From: Phascolomyces articulosus
Lineage: Eukaryota; Mucoromycota; Mucoromycetes; Mucorales; Lichtheimiaceae
Assembly: GCA_025677815.1 (NCBI GenBank)
Contig: JAIXMP010000030.1
Span: 124,001 to 188,000 of the forward strand
Length of the DNA: 64,000 bases
Direction: 5' to 3'
Below, one piece after another: positions 1 to 12,957 of the stretch (positions within the stretch are counted from its first letter, which is position 1; each line of letters opens with the position of its first letter). The translations under genes were made by a program, and so were the position numbers. Under the pieces are notes generated by a model that was not told the origin of the DNA, did not search any database, and saw nothing but the letters and a program-made list of their open reading frames with translations.

Positions 1-1426
1 CTGTCGGAGCTGATTGTATTATCATTTGTAAGTGCATAATCATACAACCGCCCTTCATTGTCCACAGTTGGCAATAATTTGACGGAATCACCATGTTGAT
101 CCTAAAATACATTTTATTAGAATTTTCCTCTTCTTCTACTTGTTCTTCCCATAAACAATTCATTCACAGATAAAAAAAAAAAAGTAGTTTTTACTTACAG
201 TACCTTCGGCACTTCCCGATTCTTGAGCTTCAAATAATAATCGTTGTCTTTCATATTCCTTTTCCAATGTATCTGCATTATCCTTGCCCATCAATTTAGC
301 CTTCAATACTTCAGCGTTGAGTTTATTCAATTGGTCGCGCGTCAAGATCGGTTCAGCTGATGAGAAAGCAGCAGGCATCTGATGCTGTGTAATAATTAAC
401 GGAGAAGATGTATCTGGTGACTTTTTTCGTCGTTTCACTTCACGTCCAAATTCGTCAAGACTTGTTGTTGCTGGTTTTTGACTAGTCGTGGGTTCAGGTC
501 GTTTAAATGATTTTGAAGTTGTATCCGTTTCAGCGTAAATATAACGTTTACTTGAGGATGATGTTGAAGAAGAAGAAGGTGAATTTCTTGATGATGATGA
601 TTTATGTTTTTTACCATCTAAAAACTCTCTTTCAGCTAATGCTTCATTTAATTTTTCAAGTGACTAAAGAAAGATGAAACAAAATATATAATATTAATAA
701 CAATAAAAACCTCCTTTATGTCTTCATCACCGTATCATCTTCCATATGTATCCTTATTATTATATAATCAAACTGAAAATGGGTATATTAATTCATAAAT
801 ATTACTTACACCATAACGTTCGATACCCACATCTTGTATTGTCCGCTCTTCATCCTCAGCTTGTTCCATAACGCGTTTCAGTTTGGTCATACGCCATTTC
901 GATCCTGCATCACCAAACTTGATTTCTCGTTTTTTATTTTCAGAAACAGGATATTGTTGAACTGATAAACCAGCTTTTAAATGAGGATTTAATTCTCGTT
1001 CGCTAATCTTTGGCTAAATTGAATATCGTTTAAGAATTATGCAAAAAAAAAAGTCGTTAGCGTATGAGCGAAAAATATTTATGCATTGAATTACTACTTT
1101 TTTTTGTTTACCTCATCAGGATTAGGTTTTTCTTCTTGTTTTGGTTTTGCAGCACCTAATGATCCAAAATCAAATGATTCATTCAACATCCATTCATGAC
1201 GTGGTGGTTCAGCTGTTTTTGGTTGATCTTGTGTTGCAGTAGAAATAGTTGCTGAAGGCGGAGCTGTTGAATCTGCTTCAACCCATAATGAAGGGTCTGA
1301 ATAATCAATCTCTTGTTGTTCTTCGTCACCACTACTACTATCACTAGGGTGGCGGTGATGTTTTTTATGTTTCTTATGGTGATGTTTTTTGTCCTTTTTC
1401 GTCTTTTTGGATTTCTTTTCCCCCAT
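1..1426 (-). CDS. Cwf19-like (CWF19L2-type) splicing factor, N-terminal part
   Basis: Minus-strand gene running off the left edge; only its 5' part is here. Proposed exons are 1112-1426, 810-1013, 199-663 and 1-101 (continuing); all joins are phase 0 with GT/AG borders. The N-terminus is very Lys/His-rich (residues about 3-27), then acidic. The motif SKWRMTKLKRV followed by ERYG is typical of the CWF19L2 family ahead of its CwfJ domains, which would lie outside the window. Family members associate with late or post-splicing spliceosomes and help lariat debranching in the nucleus. The start is the first Met of exon 1; its 5' end is about 825 bp from the divergent perilipin-like gene. Family assignment rests on the conserved block and overall layout, since the catalytic-like C-terminal domains cannot be seen. 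Confidence 0.8.
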
Positions 1427-2250
1427 TTTTTTTTAATTTAACAAAAAAGATTCAAACACGCGCGTCTATGATTTAGGGTTTCTTTTCTTTCTCAAACCCC
1501 ATAGCTTGCGGGTTTATTTCATCCTCCGGTAAACTTTTATTGTTTGAATCCATCAGCCTACCATTGTAGCCAAAAATGCTTATATCTTGCTAATAAAAAT
1601 ATTATAATCATGCGGATAAGCATGATCCATTTGATTTTATTTTTCACATGTAAAAAATTAACATGATAAAGGATCACAAAAGTGATCTTCGTTTCGGCTT
1701 TATACCTTAAAGAAGTTCTTGTCTTTTGATCATGAAAAATAGTTGGAAATAAAAAAACTCAGCGGAACAAAAAGGCATTGACCAAGTTATTGCCACCCCA
1801 AAACAATCACCATGTGAAAATGATGTAGACTCGTTGGTATAATCCAAATCAGGCGAAACTTCACGGATGAATACCCGATAGTTCTTTTTGTCTTGTCTTG
1901 TCTTATTATTACATCAGCCACATAGAAATATTACTGCACACACACACAAGCATAACACATAGTACAGCACAACACAGAATAAGTTTAATAATAAATTACA
2001 CAACATATTCAAAACGTTATATTTTATTTTTTCACATGGTTTTTTTTTCTTCTCATTTTTTTTAAATATTTCAAACAATTAAAAAAAACTTTCGTTTCTT
2101 TTTTTTTCTTTCTTTCTCTTCTTCTTCAATTGAATTTTCTCCTTTCTTTTTTTTTCATATTTTCTATAACTTTGAACGTTTTTTTCTTCATAAAAAAAAT
2201 ACCTATTCCTTTTCTTTTTATATCAAACAACAAATACTTTTAAAAAAACA

Positions 2251-3330
2251 ATGTCTGCCAAAAGTAAGTATCTATATTTATCGATATTTATATAGAAAGA
2301 AAACACTTCCATATATATGTATGAAAGAAGGATCATCATCATCACTGTCCTATTTATATATTTCCAATTTAATTATAATATACTAATCAATTTATTTTAA
2401 CCCAACAAAAAAAAATTAGTTGACGAAGCAGTTGACCTTAAGCACTCGGAAAAAGCCGAAACGTTTGTTGGGCGTGTGACTTCTTCAATCCCGATCGTTC
2501 AGGAGAGTGTTTCGACAGTGCAAGCTTACGCCAGCACCACTTCTATTGGTCGTTTGGCCATGAACGCCAAACCTCCTAAATACGTTCAAACTTATTATGA
2601 AAGCTACGTTCAACCTCATCTTGATCGTGCTGATGCTCTTGGTTGTCGCTCATTGGATCTTTTGCAGGAAAAATTCCCTGCTCCTAAGCAACAAGCCAAT
2701 GACCGTCTTGCTAGCGTTGTTGATAATATGGAAACTATTCTCGATCGTTATCTTCCTACTACCGACAACACTGACGAAAAGCAACGTGATGTCCCTGATG
2801 AAGAAAACAACAACAACCAAGCCGTTCGTGCTTATCGTTTACTCAACAACGCAGCTACACGTCTCACCAAAAATGTTCAAACACGTACTGTTACTGCTGC
2901 CACCACCAATGTTGTAGCTCTTCAAAGCATGTTGAACGTTTACGCAGAAGCTGCTAAGCAACGATTTGTCTTGCCTGAAAAGACCACTGAACAACTTTGG
3001 CAAGTAACCAACCAAGTGACAGCTCAAGTTTATTCTGTCATGGATTATTTCAAGCAACAACCTCAATCTGAATGGCTCAAGGCTCGCATCACTTCTCTTG
3101 TTGATATCGCTAACAAGCAAATCGAATTGGTTCGCGCTCAATACACCCGTAAGGATATCACTGCTTACGAAAAAGCTCGTGTTGTTGCTCAAGGCTTACA
3201 AGAACAAGTATTGCCTATCTTGGAAACCATCCAATCTCAAATTCATTATTACACTGAAAAGACTGATGTTAAGCGTTCCTTTGAATACTTTGGTCTTATG
3301 AAGGTGGCTCCTGCTACTGTTGCTCAGTAA
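2251..3330 (+). CDS. Perilipin-like lipid-droplet protein
   Basis: Two exons: a tiny first exon of 13 nt (2251-2263, MSAK plus one base) and 2420-3330, giving 307 residues. The intron has GTAAGT and TTAG borders and is essential for the start, because the second exon alone would begin only at residue 26. The protein has an N-terminal PAT-like segment, a stretch PPKYVQTYYESYVQPHLDRA and long amphipathic helices, as in fungal perilipin homologues (MPL1/Cap20-like). Such proteins coat lipid droplets and control access of lipases. Codon use (GTT, CGT, AAG, TTG) resembles that of a highly expressed gene. A pyrimidine-rich AT tract (about 2030-2220) lies just upstream of the start. Its neighbour upstream is divergent; a long empty stretch follows. 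Confidence 0.75.
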
Positions 3331-5634
3331 ATATAGTGTAATTTACTCTCTCTCACACATACACATCGTCTTTCTTTTTTACTATATTATCTTCCCTTAT
3401 CTTTTTTCTTTTTTACTTATAACGAAACTTATTATCCCCCCAAACCCAATTTCCCATTTCTTATCAATATATTATGTATTATTCTAACCACAATCAAATC
3501 TGCTATTATATTTCACATAAAATATCCTTTTATTAACTTTTTACACCATTAAAAGATTCCCAACATTTTTCTTCTCGACATATTATAAAAATAAAAAGTT
3601 TGCTATTACATTCATCATCATCATCATCATTCTATATATAAAAGAAGCAAAAATCCGCGGTAGAATCAACCAAATTGGATACAACATTTTATTTTTAAGA
3701 AATCACTATAATAATGAATGATGCAATAAATAATAACAAACTCTCAGACATTTTATGATCATGGCTTTTTTTATTCTCCTGTCAACATCCATCATTCTAA
3801 AACAGATTAGAAAGAAAAAAACAATAAATAGGAACCAATCAAAATATCTTGATAGAAAGTTTATTATTATTATTATTCTGGTGCTATTATTATGATATAT
3901 CTGATAAGTCTACGTATTTTTTTTAAAGAAAAAACTCTTAAAAAAGCAAAATAAGATTTAGTAATTATAAGACACTGGAGGACCTGTATGTATCATCTTT
4001 CTGAAATATTATTCTATCAAATATATTATTATAATAGTAGTACGAATAATTCATAGTAATAAATGGTTCTTTTGACCTTGTAACATTTTTTTATGCATAT
4101 AAAACGTTCATGTGATCATTTGTGAAGGAGTTGAGTACAAAGAAAAAAAATGTGATTCAGGGTGGTATCCTGTGTGCAACACCATATGAAAAAGAAAAGA
4201 AAAAGATGAAATGAAAAATTTAACATGTTTAAAAAAAATCATAGCATATACAAATTCAGTCAAGTCTAGTATTACAGTTGATACACTACTACTACTACTA
4301 CTTCAAGCATCATGTTCTTTTTTGATATAACTACATGTGAGAATTGAAATAGTGGATGATGCGTTCATCCATGATTTTTTATAATTGTTTAAAGTTATCA
4401 ACAAATAGTAACTAATAAAAATAGGTCCGTGTCATTTCTCTTATTATAAGCTGTCTTTCAACAAAACACGCGCAGTTCAACTGTGTAATATATATCTGAC
4501 TCTTAACGAAAGGGCAACCTGTGTATTATAAGCTATTTTTAATAATAACATTAATAAAAACACATTATGATTTGAAGCGTGTCTAATTCAAATGATATTT
4601 TTATAATCATGTCAATAAAAAAAACCCATCAATGCGTAGTAATAAGAATGATAAACTTCTTTAGTTTGTCTCCCCCCAATCCCTGCCTCATCCCCCAAGA
4701 GGTCGGGTGTCCTTCTTAATTTGAACAACATAATGAAGCGGAATAAAAGTTTTGGGGATGATGCATTCTCATTTTTTTTATACATAATCACACAAAGCAA
4801 CATTATCATTCTTTCCTATATTTTACCTTTATTCAAATAGAATAGTTACCGTGGATTATCTATAACACTATTCTTCATGGATAATGCATATTCGGATCAA
4901 AAAGTTGAAGCCAAGAAAATCTTATATGATTCCCATCATGTGCTTCGCATGATGATGTATTATTTATTTATTTATATTTTTGTAACATTATGCGCATTAA
5001 ACTTGACAACGAGAATGGCTTATATACGTAATAGTTTGTTGTAGCTGCATTTTTTGTTTTCTCGGTTTTATTATTGGGACCTTTCACGATACCAATAATA
5101 TGGTAGTAAAAACCGTGGAAATATCTCATGGCTTATCATAAAGAAAAATATGAACTAAACACTTACGATGGTAGAGGTGATGTCTATACATACAATGTAC
5201 ATACCATACCATCACTCCTTTTATATCATTCGATATATAATTTGGTATATAATAAACAAAGAATTCAATAATAACACCTGTTGAAACCAATAACTTCTTC
5301 TAAATCAAGCAAAGGCGTAGTTACGCAGTAGTTCTTTGTCTGATATATTTTTCATTTGTTGCACATACACAAGTAACCGTATCATGTCACACAGTATCTA
5401 TAGAGAATATGACTGTATCTTGAAAATACTATATAGTGAATTTTTTTATATTTCCACTTATTAATTGTCTTTCATGCGCATTAACAGTATAATGAATAAA
5501 GTTACAGAATTTCCATGGAAATCTGGTGTATGGATATTTATGTAGGCATCAAGTAATCTAAGCTGTTATTAATAATTAGTAAGGTTCAACAAGCCCTTAT
5601 TGGTATGATAACATTTTATGCGGTTTAGTAAATA
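3331..5634. other. Gene-free AT-rich stretch
   Basis: No ORF here has coding character or splice-compatible neighbours. The first 100 bases are the CT-rich 3' flank of the perilipin-like gene. Short simple repeats occur, e.g. CAT repeats near 3613 and TTA repeats near 3862. Nothing else is supported. Confidence 0.5.
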
Positions 5635-6579
5635 ATGAAGGAATGTATACTTCGTCCTAATAATAGAATTATGACTACGTATATTTGGTTTTTGTACCCA
5701 ACAATCTCCTTTCGGTATATAGGCTACTCCATCATTGGTCTGTTAGTGGTATTTGTCGTTCAATTTGTTACCAAGGACTCATATATCAATTCAACAAATA
5801 CAAGTCTCCAATCCCTCTCATAAATCCGGTTCATCCTAGGCATCATCTTTTGATACGCTATAACATGGGGAGCTATAACAGCCACACATTCAACGAGCAG
5901 AAAAACCAAACCAATGGTTTATCAAATGCTCATTACCATAACCATGGTCGTGGGAGCAACAACCCAACAAATAAAGTGGATTAACACTATAACAGTGGAC
6001 CCTGGCTTTTTGCAGCTTTTTTTCAAAGCAAACCGCTCAGAAAACATGGTAAATCGTATTCGGATTTTGCATAGTATCCTCACTTTTTGCAGGGTTTTTT
6101 TTTTTTTTTTGAGAAAAAACGCATCCGCAAAGGGCGGAGGTCTATAGTAACAACGTAGAATATTGCAGATGGTACTGATAGTTTACAATATTCTAACAGT
6201 TTCTCGAAGCAAGGACAGCGCATGGAGTTATTAGAGGATCGTATGCAATTGCTTGAGCAACTGTTCAGAAATTATTTTCATGTGAATGACAATGTATCTC
6301 ATAAAAGTGGAATTTGCAACCAGCAATCATCATTCTACTAACAGTGTACAGTACCATGCCGTCAACGTAATTCAAGTATTTTTCGAAGAAAAAAACAAAA
6401 ATATGCTAGTCATCAAGTTCCTGAATTGCTCTACACTGCCACTATGGACAATAATGAAGGTATGAAAGTAGCAACTCAATGTGCATGAAGAAAAGTATAA
6501 AAGTGGTTTGACAACTCCAATATCTCCATTACAACAACAGGACGAAATAAGTGATATCAGTAATAATGAAAAACATTAA
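5635..6579 (+). pseudogene. Possible decayed regulatory gene (relic)
   Basis: Several short open stretches on the plus strand look protein-like but do not join. One (about 5866-5984) is rich in Asn, His and Gly. One (about 6170-6342) contains RMELLEDRMQLLEQLF, a heptad pattern like the coil that follows the zinc cluster in fungal Zn2Cys6 factors. A third (about 6357-6460) is Arg/Lys-rich and ends in an acidic tail. Stops and frame changes separate them and no zinc cluster with six cysteines is present. This is read as a possible old gene relic. Identity is only an inference from the coil, and it could also be chance. Confidence 0.25.
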
Positions 6580-6763
6580 TTCTGTCATATATATAAACCA
6601 CCATATACCGTATTACAATTTATAATAAATAAATAACCAAATTGATTGATAAGCGAAAAATAGCTCATTGCTAATATATTTACTTTTTATCCTTTATTAA
6701 ATTAATATAATATGATAATTCAGAAAGAGTAGCTACAACATTATTTTCATTTCCTATACATAA

Positions 6764-8841
6764 TTATATGGCATAGAGCGCATTTGTAATTACTTTGGTA
6801 GATGAGCCATCAAAAGCTGATAATCCTTTACGGGTAATCTTACGTCGTAACAATTCCAAATACAACGATTGAAGTCCTTGGATCATAGCCAAGTGAGCCA
6901 GCGTTTCATCATCAACATCATCTATTTGTATAAGTGAGATGGACTGAATACCAGGATGGGATTGTAACCTTGAGCACAAATGTACTATAGCTTTTTTCCC
7001 AGGGGATCTAGTCAGGTCATCACCCTCCAAAGTAATGTGCTGTAATGTTGGAATATCAGCGATAGAATCAATGGTATTATTCAGGTCGTCGGTAACTTTG
7101 AAAAATCTAATCTCTTGCAATGTAGATTCATTCTTTTTTCCTTTGGAAGCCAAAGCACGGAAAATATCATCTACAGCTGGATGCGTTGTTTCATTTTCTT
7201 CACTCAAAATTTCCAGTTTTTTCAGACATGGAATATTCGCAATGGCTGTAATAAAGGATAGATCCGGTATATATAAATGTTTTGGATTCAAGGAGAGTGA
7301 TTGTATATGTGGTGCATTTTGTATTAATGGCGCCACAAAGGTAGTACACGAAAAATCATCTGGGCAGATGTTGAGTGATCGTAAATTTGGAAACTTGCAG
7401 ACGTCTCGCAGTAGTATCCAACCTTCTCTGTTTCCTAATTCCCCTTCTTCATCCTCATTACTCTCTGTTTCTAGGAAAAGCGTCTCGATAGAATTTTGAT
7501 TCCTTTTAAAGAGTGATATATATTCCTCTGGATTTAATATATCCATTGCAATATCTCGGAGCCCAATTGGTGCAGGACTTGTTCCTTCTGTTTCGTCCTC
7601 TTTGAAAGTGTCCTCATCTTTAAACTTGTCAAAAAATAGCGTGTTCCAAGTAATACAAAGTCGTCTAAGGTTTTTATATTGATGCTGAATCAGATTCAGA
7701 GTATCTGGCTCGCAGTACTGTATCATAAAACTACGCAATTCAGTGCACGTATCGAGGATTTTCTTCAGCTCCTCTGTTGGGAGGTTACCAATTATAAGTT
7801 CCAGAGATTTTAATGTCTTCGCAATACACGAGAGTGCATGAATAAATCTTGGAGTACATTTAACATAGTCATCATACTAATATATACGTTCCCAATGCCA
7901 ATTAACGATTAGCTTTTTTTTTTTATCTCTAATCACATTATTACCCCTAAGAACACCAACATTCGTTTATTGTTTCTGGATCTAATTCATTGCATAATAC
8001 CTACAATATGTAATCTCTGTAACTTGGTAAATCCACCTTTAGATAACTGCTCAAACAAAGTCTTGGATTCCATACAGTCTGTAAAACCTGAATATACGCA
8101 TTCGCTTGATATTTCAGTAACGTGCTTGCAGATATGCTGTGAAAGCATTTGCATATTCTCAATAGTGCGCCCATCAGCATCACTGAATTTATGAGTTTTC
8201 CATAACGGCGCATATGTAGAAACTATGTCTTGCCATGTTTTTGATACTTCAAGTAGAGTAAATCGGTCATTTGAATCAAGATAATTAAAGCGTCCAACAG
8301 GTATCAGCATCTGAAAAATGATGGTCATTATATCATAAGGCAAATTGGCAATGATATCGAATCGTTCATTACTTTTTTGGATGGCTTCTTCACGTCTCTG
8401 TGTAAGCAATTCTAGGTCCTCCTCGTTTTTCATAAGAGCAAGTCCTCTTTCATAGGCTAGAATAGCTTGTTTTTGATTACCACGCAGTGTCCATAGATCA
8501 CCCATACGTGCATAACCAATCCCCTGTGACGGAGCGAGCTGTATCATTAATGACGCATCTTGTTCAGCTTTCTTGAATTCGGCCATCATGCCTAGTGTTG
8601 CAGCACGAAGATCGAGCACCTTCAAATGTCGTTCAACAATGTCCTCCATAACGGTATCGCATAGTCGGAGTGCTTCAGGAAACCTGGCATTCGTAAACGC
8701 GTCATGGCCGCGCTCAAAGTTCATTTGGCAAGAGTCATTGCTATTATAGTCAAAGTTTCCATTCGCGGAATGAGTATTATCTTGACTTTTGATGCGTTTG
8801 GCATTTTCCTTTATTATTGTAGTGGCTGTTCTTTTTGGCAT
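6764..8841 (-). CDS. TPR / F-box / LRR protein (Pof3/Dia2-like layout)
   Basis: Two exons, 8005-8841 and 6764-7876, both in phase 0, giving 649 residues. Residues about 40-145 form TPR-like helices (RGHDAFTNARFPEALRLCD, YARMGDLWTLRGNQKQAILA). Residues about 163-212 are an F-box (LPYDIMTIIFQML ... LLEVSKTWQDIV ... PLW). The C-terminal 430 residues hold leucine-rich repeats. This order matches fission-yeast Pof3 and budding-yeast Dia2, substrate adaptors of SCF ubiquitin ligases. The donor is GTAGGT at 7999-8004, chosen because it keeps frame and gives the same exon join as the paralogue at 44917-47281. The start is the Met of MPKRT; an in-frame Met 93 bases upstream is less likely. Substrate unknown. 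A decayed copy lies immediately upstream. Confidence 0.8.
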
Positions 8842-9004
8842 TGTGAGAATAAAAAGATAAGGGGTGTTTTCCAAACAAGCATGATGGAGCCCTTTAGGTA
8901 CCTGGCGGGTATATAAAATACTCACTGGTGTCACCTGAAGAATACCCTTTTATGCAACATGTTTTCTCCTTTCCCAAAAAGGTTTGTTCTTATTCTATTA
9001 TTCT

Positions 9005-10060
9005 TCAATACAACAAATTGTTTACCGTTAACTCAATGGATGAATCACCAAAAACCGATAATCCAGAATGTGTAAAAATATGTTCAGAACCTGGAGTATC
9101 ATATTAATCGTCCAAATGTACCCGCTCGAGTCCTTGTATAGCAGCCAGCTGACGCAATACTCCATTATCAATGCATCCCAGGTGATGAAATGAGAGGGAA
9201 CGAATACAAGGACAGAAGTGTAATATTGAGCACGGATGAAGCATGGGAGGTCTCTCAATATTGTATATATTATCAAATTCAAGATGTTGCAATGACAGAA
9301 TATCAGCAAGAGAATCAACAAGACGATTAAAGAGAAATTGCGTCCATCTGGGATCAAACAGGATAAGTGTGTGATGTGCTTGCAGATATATGGAAGCAGC
9401 TGTACATATCTTATAGTATAACTGTCGCGTCTAAAAAAAATGAATACGTGTCCATAATGGTGTTAGCGAAGAAACTTTGTCGCGCCATGTATATGATACG
9501 TCAAGTAAGGTAAAATTATCATTTTGGTACAGTTTCCGTCAAAATTTCGTAAGGCAGTTTGTTATAATATCTAATTTTTTAAGCAATTTTTCGAGCGCTT
9601 AATCCCATTGTTTTACAAGTAATTCACGATCCTCATTTTTTTCCATATGCTGAAAGCCTTTCCTGTATACTAGAATTGCTTGTAGTTGTTTTCCACGTAA
9701 GTTGTGCAATTGACCCATACAGACATAGCCTATTGGCTCTGACGGAGCAAGGAGTGTCATTAAAACTGCGTCTTTTTCTGCTTTTGTGAAATGTGCCATC
9801 ATGCCTAAGGTAATGGCACGAAGATTTAGTATTTTTAAATATTGGTTGGCGATCCGATCGGTAGCTTTACTTGTAATATTATGTGCTTCAGAAAAATTGG
9901 TATCGTAAAGCGCGTCATAACCTCGATCAACTGTTGGAACATTATCAAAGTCGTTGGTTATAGGATATGATAATATACTGTCTTGATTTCTAGCGCATTT
10001 TAAATCCATGCTGGCCATTGAGTTGCTTTGCTGTTTTGAACAATAGTGCTTTCTTTTCAA
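9005..10060 (-). pseudogene. Decayed tandem copy of the TPR/F-box/LRR gene
   Basis: Minus strand. The 5' part (9599-10060) is an intact TPR region of 153 codons that aligns clearly with the neighbouring gene (e.g. LRAITLGMMAHFTKAEKDA against LRAATLGMMAEFKKAEQDA). After a stop at 9599-9601 the F-box part survives only in broken frames. Most of the LRR region is missing. The last repeats and C-terminus are recognisable again at about 9005-9300: ending ...LAAIQGLERVHLDD, then an in-frame TAA, then SGLSVFGDSS against the parent's KGLSAFDGSS. Several stops plus a large internal deletion make it a pseudogene. It lies head-to-tail with its parent, separated by about 160 bp. Confidence 0.8.
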
Positions 10061-10428
10061 TTGAATGAAAAAAACCCGTATGGTCAGGATAAATCCTCAA
10101 CCGGGGATCGAAAACCGTTTAAATCAAATTGCCGTGTAAGGAGAGTGTGAATACTGCTGGATCTACCATATTTCCGAAATAACTCAATCTATATGAAGTA
10201 GTAAAGCGTCATCCAAAACATAAAATTAAAAATTACCACCATCATTACAATATGATCAAGTCCTTGTAAAGTTTCAAGAATTTAGAATTTGTTTGTCGCG
10301 AGGCAAAAACCTGATGAGATGAAAGTAATTTTGTGTGAATATAAATATTTATTTATTTGCTTTTTCCTCTCTCTTACTTTTCTTATCTTTTTTTTTATTA
10401 ATTAATTATCATTTGAAAAGAAAAGAAG

Positions 10429-12957
10429 ATGCCATTAGTTTCATCATTGATGCTACCTTTAAACAACGCCAAAGAACAATTTTGGAATCTTTGGTTACGT
10501 ATTCTCAATAATAATCTTGTTAAATCACCAGCAAATCGAAAGAAGACAGCTATTCCTATTGCAGTTGTTCTTGCAAGCATTTATTTTGTTTATCGCAAGC
10601 TCATTTTACCACCGCCTCAGCTTCACCACATCCCAAGAGCAGGTTTCTTCCAATATGTCACTAGTCTGTTCAAAGGACGTCCTTATGATGAAATTCTTAA
10701 GGAAATTACGGGTCTTTAGCTGCAAAGACAGATCATGGATTGTATACTGTAAGTTTAATATAACTTATTTGGCAATTTGAGTTGAAAATAACACGTTTTT
10801 TTTTGTGTGTCCATGTGAATTGTATAGGCCTTTGGTTCTTCTGGCTGGACTGTTTATGTTACTCGACCTGAATCAGCCAAGAAGTTATTATTGAAGACGG
10901 GTTGGTATTTATTTGTTTAGATGGAGTAGAAGTTATATATGAATTAAAGAAATACTCATTAGTTTATGTAATTTATATATTATGATAGATCTCTTCCCAA
11001 AGGCGATCATGTCTAAAGCTAAAAAGGAAACAATAGCTGGAAAATTTCTCATGGGACCCAATATTATTTTTCTCCCACATGGTCCACAATGGAAGGGCCA
11101 ACGTAGCGTAAGTTATCTACCTTTAAGTATTTAATAATAGCTTAACAAGGCCATCCATCCCTCGAAACTAACATTCAATAACACTACAAAGATTCTGAAC
11201 CCAGCATTTCATCGTTCTATGCCAATCCGTTTATTCGGAGAGCTTGCTCAAAAATTATTTGTCGAAATAGACAAGAAAACAGATTCACCTATTGATGCTT
11301 TTGATACCATGACTCGATGGACACTTGATGCTATCGGAATTGCCGGATTTGGTAAATATTATGAGAAATAGAGATATTAGTAAGAATACTGTTCTATTAT
11401 ATTATCTAACCTTTTATTTCATGGGTAATTTGTTTTTATCATTTTTCAGATTTTGATTTTAATGCAATCCAAGAAAAAGACAGTGTATGGGTAGTTCGAT
11501 ACGAGAAGATTACCAATGCCAGTGTTAATCCAGTGTTTATGCTATTCCCTTTCCTTGACAGTCCTTATTTACGGTTCCTTTTCCCTAGACGTGCAAGAAT
11601 TCATCATGAACTCGACCTATTTTTAGATAAAATGCAAGAAATCATTACACACAAACGGGCAGTGCTTGCTAATTCTAACGGTGAAACAACTGTCAATAAA
11701 GTGACCAACGAAAAGGATTTACTTACACTCATGCTGGAAGCTGCTGAAGAAGAGAGTGGTAACAAAATGTCAGATGAAGAAATTAAGGTACATATATATA
11801 GGTAATTTGTATGATCGGAAAACTGTGATTTTTTACTTACTATTCTCTATAGAGTAACTTGTGCGGTTTCTTCATAGGTAGGATTAGTTTCTATATGAAG
11901 TATTATATATAATTGTTTATTTTATAAATAACACTGTAACTATATTACGTATGTAATTTTACCACTGCCAGCCGGTCACGATACAACAGCAATTGCTTTG
12001 TCTTATGCTATGTACAACTTGGCTACTCATCCGGTAAATTCTATGGGCTATATTTATTATTATTATTATTATTTGGTGAAAACAATCTCACTTTGAAACC
12101 CTATTTATAGGAAGTACAAAAGAAAGCGCGAGAAGAAGTTATAAAAGTACTTGGAGATAAACCTATGGATGTTCTTCCTACTATTGAACAAATAAAGGAG
12201 ATGCCATACATTCAGATGATTATCAAAGGTATTAATTTGCAAGATTTGTTTATTCTCTGATAGCGCAAACAAACATTGCTAATCCATTCTCAAACCAATG
12301 TATTTATCATCTTCTGTAGAAACACTTCGTCGTAATACTGTTGCTCAAAACATTGTTACTCGAGCTGTACCAGAAGATACTGACCTAGATGGCTGTGTTA
12401 TTCCAAAAGGTACTCGTGTTACGATGGATATGATGGGTCTTCATAGAAATCCCAAAATCTGGAAAAATCCTGACGAGTTTGACCCTGAACGTTTTGCACC
12501 TGGAGGAGAAGCTGAAATGGCTGCCAAAAAGAATGGTATGGCCTGGATGCCTTTTAGTAATGGTGCTCGAATGTGTAAGTTGTGTTTTTGTAAATTTTTG
12601 CTACTAGTCTATATGAAATTCAATAATCCAATTTAAAAATGAATATTCCTTTCAAAAAAAAAAAATAGGTATTGGTGTCAATTTCAGTTTGAATGAACAA
12701 CGCGTATTCCTTCCAATGTTGTGTAAGTTTATTAAAAAATATAAAGTACTTTAACAATAATAATAAGCAACACATAATTTATACTAATAATTACTATTCT
12801 TAATATTTATTTTTATATGAATACTATCTCCTGTATAGTGAGAAAGTATGAATTATCTTTGCCGGATAATTCTCCTCACAAGGAAAAACCGGTAATTTCT
12901 GGGATTGGTCTTCAAAAACCCGTTAATCTTCAAATTAACTTCAAGAGACGTTATTAA
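10429..12957 (+). CDS. Cytochrome P450, with a one-base frameshift in exon 1
   Basis: Eleven exons: 10429-10748, 10828-10900, 10989-11107, 11192-11351, 11450-11787, 11853-11877, 11972-12033, 12111-12228, 12320-12574, 12669-12722, 12839-12957. A membrane anchor (residues about 44-58) is followed by the P450 fold. Diagnostic motifs are intact: I-helix AGHDTTA (split over exons 6-7), K-helix ETLR, and heme-binding FSNGARMCIG with its cysteine ligand, interrupted by an intron. It would be an ER-bound monooxygenase; substrate unknown. Exon 1 reads in frame to KEIT and then hits TAG at 10717-10719. The expected continuation (LAAKTDHGLYT) is open one frame away, so one base appears missing near 10710-10717. 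With it restored by count the product is about 547 residues. Either a recent inactivating mutation or a sequencing error. Confidence 0.85.
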
